Source of the DNA: an uncultured Pseudophaeobacter sp.
GTDB lineage: Bacteria; Pseudomonadota; Alphaproteobacteria; Rhodobacterales; Rhodobacteraceae
Direction: 5' to 3'
Length of the DNA stretch: 39,846 bases
NCBI GenBank assembly: GCA_905479575.1
Contig: CAJQNB010000092.1
Location: 1-39,846 of the forward strand
Part shown: one piece after another, positions 35,046 to 39,846 of the stretch
Position numbering within the stretch: position 1 is the stretch's first letter
How the letters are laid out: each line of letters starts with the position of its first letter
Notes under the pieces: generated by a model
The model's database searches: none
Seen by the model: the letters and a program-made list of their open reading frames with translations, nothing else
Told to the model about the DNA's origin: nothing
Program-made: the position numbers and the translations under genes

Positions 35046-36866
35046 ATGAAATCTGTTCTACTGACCTGCCTAGCTTTGTCGGGCCTATCGTTGTCGGGCC
35101 TCACCCTGTCTTCCGCCGGGGCTGTCGCGCAGGAGGCGGCGGATGCGGTCGCCCCTGAAGGGGCCAGTTCTGGCTCTTTCACGGCGATTTCAGACGCGGT
35201 TGCCGCCTCGCTTGCCAGCAAGGCAGCCGGGGCACCGGTTGAGGCACAGACCTGGATGATCGCAGCCGCCAATCCCCATGCGGTTGAAGCCGGCGCGGCT
35301 ATCTTGCGTCAGGGCGGCACCGCTGCGGATGCCATGGTGGCGGTGCAGACCGTGCTGGGGCTGGTCGAGCCGCAGTCCTCGGGGCTGGGGGGCGGTGCCT
35401 TTCTGGTCTGGTATGACGCCAAGTCCGGCGAGATCACCACGCTGGACGGGCGCGAAACAGCGCCTTTGGCGGCAACGCCTCGGCTATTCCAGGACGCGGC
35501 GGGCGAGCCGCTAAAGTTCTTTGACGCGGTTGTGGGCGGGCGATCTGTGGGCACCCCCGGCACCCCGGCCTTGCTGGAGGCGGCACATCGCAAATGGGGG
35601 CGCGCCAACTGGGGCTCGCTGTTTGCGGCGGGTATTTCTTTGGCTGAAGAGGGATTTGAAGTCTCGCCGCGTATGGCAGGGTCGATCGCGCGTGACGCGG
35701 ATCGGCTGGGGCGTTTCCCCGCCACGGCCGACTATTTCCTGCCTGGCGGCACGCCTTTGGCAGCCGGGGACATCCTGACCAATACCGCCTATGCGGATGT
35801 GCTGCGCCGCCTCGCGGCTGAGGGCGCCGAAGGGTTTTATACCGGACCTATTGCAGCCGATATTGTGCGCACCGTGCAGCAGGCCGAGGGCAATCCCGGT
35901 GTTCTGTCGGCAATGGATCTGGCGCTGTATCAGGTGAAGGAGCGTCCCGCGAGCTGCGCCAGCTACCGCGCCTTTGAGGTCTGCGGCATGGGGCCGCCCT
36001 CGTCGGGGGCGCTGACCGTGGGGCAAATCCTGGGCATGTTGGGCGGTTATGATCTGGCAGCACTGGGGGCTGAAGACCCACAATCCTGGCGGTTGATCGG
36101 CGATGCCTCGCGGCTCGCCTTTGCGGATCGTGGGCGCTACATGGCCGATAGCGACTATGTGCCGGTTCCAGCCAAGGGGTTGGTGGATCCGGATTATCTG
36201 GCCAGTCGGGGTGAGATGCTGGCGGGCGAGGCGGCCCTTGCGGAGGTGGCGCCGGGCAAGCCGGAGTTTGATCATGCGGGGCTGGCACCGCGTTGGGCGG
36301 ATGATGCCTCGATCGAGTTTCCGTCGACCTCGCATCTGGTGATTGTCGATCAATATGGCAATGTTCTGTCGATGACCACGACCATTGAAAATGGCTTTGG
36401 CTCGCGCTTGATGAGCAATGGGTTTCTGCTCAACAATGAGCTGACCGATTTCTCCTTTCGCAGTCACCGCGATGGTGTTCCCATCGCCAATCGGCTGGAG
36501 CCGGGCAAACGGCCACGCTCTTCGATGGCGCCAACCATTGTGATGAAAGAGGGCGCACCGGTGCTGGCGATAGGATCGCCCGGTGGCAGCCGCATCATTG
36601 GCTATGTGGCAACGGCCATTGTCGCCTGGGCGGATTGGGGCATGGATGTGCAGCAGGCGCTGAGCCTGCCACATGCGGTGAACCGGTTTGGCACCTATGA
36701 TCTGGAGGCCGACACCGTTGCCGTGGACCTGGAGCCGCGCCTGACCGAGATGGGCTATAAGGTCAATATCCGCGATCTGAACTCAGGCCTGCATGCCATT
36801 GAAATCGGCGAGACCCTAAAGGGGGGCGCCGACCCGCGCCGCGAAGGCATCGCGCTGGGCGAGTGA
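35046..36866 (+). CDS. ggt: Gamma-glutamyltransferase (glutathione hydrolase)
   Basis: 606 residues with a signal peptide (LLTCLALSGLSLSGLTLSSAGAVAQ), so the enzyme is periplasmic. It cleaves the gamma-glutamyl bond of glutathione and related peptides. The proenzyme matures by self-cleavage before the nucleophile T428 (STSHLVIVDQYGN), giving subunits of about 45 and 19 kDa. Other family marks are ANPHAVEAGAAILRQGGTAADA, PQSSGLGGGAFLVWYD, TLDGRETAP, GPPSSGALTVGQ, KRPRSSMAPTIV and GSPGGSRIIGYV. The canonical TTH at the cleavage site reads TSH. A perfect 11-bp-stem terminator follows 78 nt past the stop. Confidence 0.96.
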   Translation: MKSVLLTCLALSGLSLSGLTLSSAGAVAQEAADAVAPEGASSGSFTAISDAVAASLASKAAGAPVEAQTWMIAAANPHAVEAGAAILRQGGTAADAMVAVQTVLGLVEPQSSGLGGGAFLVWYDAKSGEITTLDGRETAPLAATPRLFQDAAGEPLKFFDAVVGGRSVGTPGTPALLEAAHRKWGRANWGSLFAAGISLAEEGFEVSPRMAGSIARDADRLGRFPATADYFLPGGTPLAAGDILTNTAYADVLRRLAAEGAEGFYTGPIAADIVRTVQQAEGNPGVLSAMDLALYQVKERPASCASYRAFEVCGMGPPSSGALTVGQILGMLGGYDLAALGAEDPQSWRLIGDASRLAFADRGRYMADSDYVPVPAKGLVDPDYLASRGEMLAGEAALAEVAPGKPEFDHAGLAPRWADDASIEFPSTSHLVIVDQYGNVLSMTTTIENGFGSRLMSNGFLLNNELTDFSFRSHRDGVPIANRLEPGKRPRSSMAPTIVMKEGAPVLAIGSPGGSRIIGYVATAIVAWADWGMDVQQALSLPHAVNRFGTYDLEADTVAVDLEPRLTEMGYKVNIRDLNSGLHAIEIGETLKGGADPRREGIALGE

Positions 36867-36944
36867 GCTGGCGCTGCCTTCTGGGGGCTACCCTGGAATT
36901 CGGGCTCTGGCAGCCTGATGTCGTTGTGACAGCGGGACAGATTG

Positions 36945-36976
36945 GGGCGCAGGCAGTGGTTGCCTGCGCCCTTTTT
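36945..36976 (+). terminator. Rho-independent terminator after ggt
   Basis: GGGCGCAGGCA (36945-36955) pairs perfectly with TGCCTGCGCCC (36961-36971) across a 5-nt loop, followed by TTTTT (36972-36976). It separates ggt from the next gene, which therefore needs its own promoter. Confidence 0.93.
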
Positions 36977-36993
36977 CTGCGCAATAAGAGGCG

Positions 36994-37013
36994 CGTGTTG
37001 TCATGACAACACG
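36994..37013. promoter_or_regulatory. Perfect 20-bp palindrome, candidate operator of the D-lactate dehydrogenase gene
   Basis: CGTGTTGTCATGACAACACG is identical to its reverse complement over all 20 bases. It lies between the ggt terminator and the gene start, 52 bp before the ATG at 37066. The core TTGTCATGACAA resembles sites of FCD-type GntR regulators, several of which control lactate or glycolate oxidation. There is no T-run, so it is not a terminator. Confidence 0.75.
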
Positions 37014-37065
37014 AAACGAGAGAGATGGCGCCCGGCGCTATTGGGGTAAGGAAGAGGAGTGAGAC

Positions 37066-38475
37066 ATGGTGCAGGCGACGGCATTGCCACGCAACGAAGC
37101 TGGGATTGAGGCCGCGATTGGCGTGCTCAAACAGCAATTTGGTGACCAGATGCAGACCGGGCAGGCGATCCGCGAGCAGCACGGCCATACCACCACCTGG
37201 ATCACCAATCAGGCCCCTGATGCGGTGATCTTTCCGACCTCCACCGCCGAGGTTGCCGACATTGTCAAAACCTGCGCCGAATATGGCGTTCCGGTCATTC
37301 CCTTTGGCACCGGCACCTCGCTTGAGGGGCATGTCAACGCCCCCGCTGGCGGCATCTGTGTCGACATGATGCGAATGGATCAAATTCTGGCGGTCCATGC
37401 TGAGGACCTGGATGTGGTGGTGCAGCCCGGTGTTACCCGCGAACAGCTGAACACGTTTTTGCGCGACCAGGGGCTGTTCTTCCCGATTGACCCCGGTGCC
37501 AATGCCTCGCTTGGTGGCATGGCCGCGACCCGGGCCTCGGGCACCAATGCGGTGCGCTATGGCACCATGAAGGACAATGTTCTGGCGCTGGAAGTGGTGA
37601 TGGCGGATGGCGAAGTGATCCGTACTGCTCAAAGGGCCAAAAAATCCTCGGCGGGTTATGATCTGACCCGGCTGATGGTCGGCTCCGAAGGCACCCTGGG
37701 CCTGATCACTGAAATCACCCTGCGTCTGCAGGGCATCCCCGAGGCGATCCGCTCGGCTCGCTGTTCGTTCCGCACCGTGGATGACGCCTGCCGCGCGGTG
37801 ATGATGACCATTCAATACGGCATTCCCATCGCCCGGATGGAGCTGCTCGACGAGATGAGCGTTGCCGCCGCCAACAGCTATTCCAAGCTGTCCTTGCCGG
37901 AAACACCGCTGCTACTGCTGGAGTTCCACGGCTCGGATGCTGGCGTTTTGGAGCAGAGCGAGACCTTTGCCGCCATTGCGGATGAGTTTGGCGGCTTTGA
38001 CATTGAGGCCACCTCTTCCGCAGAGGAGCGCAACAAGCTGTGGCAAGCGCGCCATGACATGTATTGGGCCTGCATGCAGATCCGCCCCGGTGCCAAGGGG
38101 ATTTCCACCGATGTCTGCGTGCCAATTTCAAAACTGGCCGAATGTGTAGGGGCCACCCAGCAAAAGGCCGAAGACCTGGGGCTGGTTGCGCCAATCGTTG
38201 GCCACGTGGGCGATGGCAATTTCCACTCCCTGGTCTTGGTGGACATGGAAAACGCAGAGGAGCGGCAAAAGGCTGACGAATTTATCAGCTGGCTGAATGA
38301 TCTGGCGATCTCGCTGGATGGCACCTGCACCGGCGAACACGGCATTGGTCAGGGCAAACGCCCCTATCTGCAAAAAGAGCTGGGGGCGGCCACCCGCTAT
38401 ATGGCGGCAATCAAGGCAGCGCTTGACCCGGACGATATCCTCAACCCCGGGAAAATCCTCGCTGATAAGGGCTGA
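37066..38475 (+). CDS. FAD-linked D-lactate dehydrogenase/GlcD-type oxidase
   Basis: 469 residues with AGGAG before the ATG. Residues about 50-225 are a FAD-binding type 4 domain (PVIPFGTGTSLEGHV, VQPGVTREQLN, DPGANASLGGMAATRASGTNAVRYGTM, VGSEGTLGLITE). The C-terminal FAD oxidase domain carries the substrate/metal histidines in VGHVGDGNFHSL and GEHGIGQGKRPYL. The sequence is closest in feel to cytochrome-type D-lactate dehydrogenases such as LDHD; no GlcE or GlcF partner gene follows, which argues against a three-subunit glycolate oxidase. It should feed electrons from a 2-hydroxyacid into the respiratory chain. The exact substrate could be D-lactate, D-2-hydroxyglutarate or glycolate. Confidence 0.93.
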   Translation: MVQATALPRNEAGIEAAIGVLKQQFGDQMQTGQAIREQHGHTTTWITNQAPDAVIFPTSTAEVADIVKTCAEYGVPVIPFGTGTSLEGHVNAPAGGICVDMMRMDQILAVHAEDLDVVVQPGVTREQLNTFLRDQGLFFPIDPGANASLGGMAATRASGTNAVRYGTMKDNVLALEVVMADGEVIRTAQRAKKSSAGYDLTRLMVGSEGTLGLITEITLRLQGIPEAIRSARCSFRTVDDACRAVMMTIQYGIPIARMELLDEMSVAAANSYSKLSLPETPLLLLEFHGSDAGVLEQSETFAAIADEFGGFDIEATSSAEERNKLWQARHDMYWACMQIRPGAKGISTDVCVPISKLAECVGATQQKAEDLGLVAPIVGHVGDGNFHSLVLVDMENAEERQKADEFISWLNDLAISLDGTCTGEHGIGQGKRPYLQKELGAATRYMAAIKAALDPDDILNPGKILADKG

Positions 38476-38607
38476 GGTTCAAGACTTGCCCAGGCTGTGC
38501 TCCCAGGCCGTGCTCTCTGGAGGCATGGTCTGGGAATGCCATAATTTCCACCAACTCCCCCTGTACACTGCTTTTCGTGAGTGAGGTTCAGGTTTGGGAG
38601 CGCGGAG

Positions 38608-38949
38608 ATGAGTATTCGAAAAACCTTGGGAATACTTGTATTTAGTATCCAGGCAGTTGTTGCGGTGGACTATAATATGCAAAGCCAGAAAGCCGGGTTG
38701 GGGCCGGGTGAGCTGAGTATGAAAGACTACGCGGCCATCGTGCAAAAGCGCTATGAGACCGAGCCGGCTGATCGCATTGCAACGGCAGGTCAGCGGGATC
38801 GGCTTTGGCAACAGGCCGCTGGTCTGGGCTCTGCAATCGACGCGCGTTTTCCCGGCGCTGCGGATGTGGCCGACGCGGATGTTGCGGCGCAGGAGCAGGC
38901 GCCTGCCAGTGTCTGCATTCGCCGAGGGACCACCCTGGACTGTCAATAA
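38608..38949 (+). CDS. Small exported or membrane-anchored hypothetical protein
   Basis: 113 residues from an ATG at 38608 with GGGAG about 7 nt upstream; a GTG at 38581 is a weaker in-frame start. The N-terminus is a single hydrophobic segment (about 6-20) acting as a signal or anchor, followed by a charged region with DYAAIVQKRYETEP and a Cys near the C-terminus paired with a final Cys-Gln (CIRRG...LDCQ), which could form a disulfide in the periplasm. I recognise no family. Codon use looks like that of its neighbours. It is isolated between two larger oxidoreductase genes. Confidence 0.6.
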   Translation: MSIRKTLGILVFSIQAVVAVDYNMQSQKAGLGPGELSMKDYAAIVQKRYETEPADRIATAGQRDRLWQQAAGLGSAIDARFPGAADVADADVAAQEQAPASVCIRRGTTLDCQ

Positions 38950-39141
38950 TACAGACGCCTGAGGTCCATACCTGCATGACAGCAGGGCCGGGCTGGGCTG
39001 GGACTATTGCACGGAACCGGGACGCTAGGTGCCAAAAGGTCGGTTTTGGCTATATTTGCGTCGGATGGATTTAGACCGGTTTCATGGGGGTTGGGCATAA
39101 CCAATGCAGAAACCGAGTCACTTGTTCCGGAGAACGGCCTC

Positions 39142-39846
39142 ATGAAAACCCAAGTCAAAGCATTGGTTGTCGGCGGCGGCGCCGTTGGGACCTCTATTGC
39201 CTATCACCTCGCCAAAGCCGGCTGGGACGATGTTATGCTGATCGAACGTGATGAGTTGACCTCGGGCTCGACCTGGCATGCGGCGGGGCTTTTGCCGCTG
39301 TTCAACATGTCCTATGCGACAACCCATATCCACAAATACTCGGTTGATTTTTACAAACAGCTTGAGGAAGAGACAGGCCTGAATGCCGGTTTTGCCGTTG
39401 TTGGCAACCTGCGCATGGCGCAAACCGAAGAGCGTATGGATGAGTACAAACTCTACGCCTCGACCGCAGAAACCTGCGATGTGGATTATGAGTGGCTCAC
39501 ACCCGACCAGATCAAGGAGCGCTGGCCGCTCATTGAGACCGGCGATCTGAAAGGCGCGATCTATCACACCGAAGATGGCTATATTAACCCGGCCGACGTG
39601 ACCCAGGCGATGGCCAAGGGCGCCCGCCAGCGCGGCGTGGAGATCGTGCGCAGGGCCCAGGTGGACGGGTTCGAGCGGCGCGGCGGCGAGTGGATCGTGA
39701 AGGGCCGGAAGATGGTCGAGAAGGGCGGCAACCTCCTGCCGTCCGAGGAGACCTTCGAGATAACGTGCGAGCACGTCGTGACCGCCACCGGCAACCACGC
39801 GCAGCGCACCGCGGCGATGATCGGCTGCTACATCCCCGCGATTCCG
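39142..39846 (+). CDS. FAD-dependent oxidoreductase, dimethylglycine/sarcosine dehydrogenase family (3' end cut)
   Basis: 235 codons from an ATG with GGAG 9 nt upstream to the right edge. The N-terminus has the FAD dinucleotide motif (VVGGGAVGTSIAYHLAKAG) and SGSTWHAAGLLP, whose His is the covalent FAD attachment residue in dimethylglycine and sarcosine dehydrogenases. Further family-typical stretches are LKGAIYHTEDGYINPADVTQAMAKGAR and VVTATGNHAQRTA. Full-length members are about 800 residues with a GcvT-like folate domain, so most of the gene is outside the window. The enzymes demethylate N-methylated glycines, passing the methyl group to tetrahydrofolate. Base composition changes abruptly near 39590 although the protein alignment by eye continues. 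Confidence 0.92.
   Translation, partial: MKTQVKALVVGGGAVGTSIAYHLAKAGWDDVMLIERDELTSGSTWHAAGLLPLFNMSYATTHIHKYSVDFYKQLEEETGLNAGFAVVGNLRMAQTEERMDEYKLYASTAETCDVDYEWLTPDQIKERWPLIETGDLKGAIYHTEDGYINPADVTQAMAKGARQRGVEIVRRAQVDGFERRGGEWIVKGRKMVEKGGNLLPSEETFEITCEHVVTATGNHAQRTAAMIGCYIPAIP

Overview
The window reads as chromosomal DNA from an alphaproteobacterium of the Rhodobacteraceae, most likely the marine Roseobacter group. Grounds: the dac-tmk-holB-tatD order, a monomeric NADP isocitrate dehydrogenase, a DUF2339 membrane protein, MocR and FCD-GntR regulators, a TauABC-type transporter, and moderately high GC with many GTG starts. This placement rests on protein resemblance and gene order only; no search was run.

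Layout. (1) 1-4667, minus strand: a housekeeping operon of SPOR lipoprotein, D-Ala-D-Ala carboxypeptidase, thymidylate kinase, DNA polymerase III delta' and a TatD nuclease cut by the left edge; tmk overlaps both of its neighbours by 4 nt. (2) 4963-5052: tRNA-Ser(UGA), then about 700 bp without a convincing gene. (3) 5763-11881, plus strand: a signalling stretch with a stand-alone receiver, a membrane GGDEF-EAL protein, an orphan periplasmic solute-binding protein and a chemoreceptor. (4) 12029-15726: a VOC protein and a DUF2339 protein, each followed by a hairpin terminator, then the 3' end of an IS5-type transposase. (5) 16248-19468: a secreted alpha/beta hydrolase divergent from a MocR regulator. 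(6) 19720-24356: a second chemoreceptor converging on icd at a shared bidirectional terminator. (7) 24357-29258: a glycosyltransferase, then a GntR-regulator/TauABC-type transporter operon on the minus strand. (8) 29436-33214: an SbcD-like nuclease and SbcC-like ATPase overlapping by 4 nt. (9) 33310-39846: an SH3 protein, a D-2-hydroxyacid dehydrogenase, gamma-glutamyltransferase, a D-lactate dehydrogenase-type flavoprotein preceded by a perfect 20-bp palindrome, a small exported protein, and a dimethylglycine/sarcosine dehydrogenase-type gene cut by the right edge.

Most of the window is ordinary core and metabolic sequence. The observations most worth following up are: the SbcCD-like pair, whose ATPase has a small beta-rich segment at the coiled-coil midpoint where a zinc hook would be expected; the receiver/GGDEF-EAL/orphan-receptor/MCP cluster; the 20-bp palindrome before the lactate dehydrogenase gene; a loss of the usual catalytic Glu in the hydroxyacid dehydrogenase; and an abrupt composition change (about 55% to 71% GC) inside the last gene, which may be a mosaic allele or an assembly join. 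I found no CRISPR array, prophage or intact transposon.
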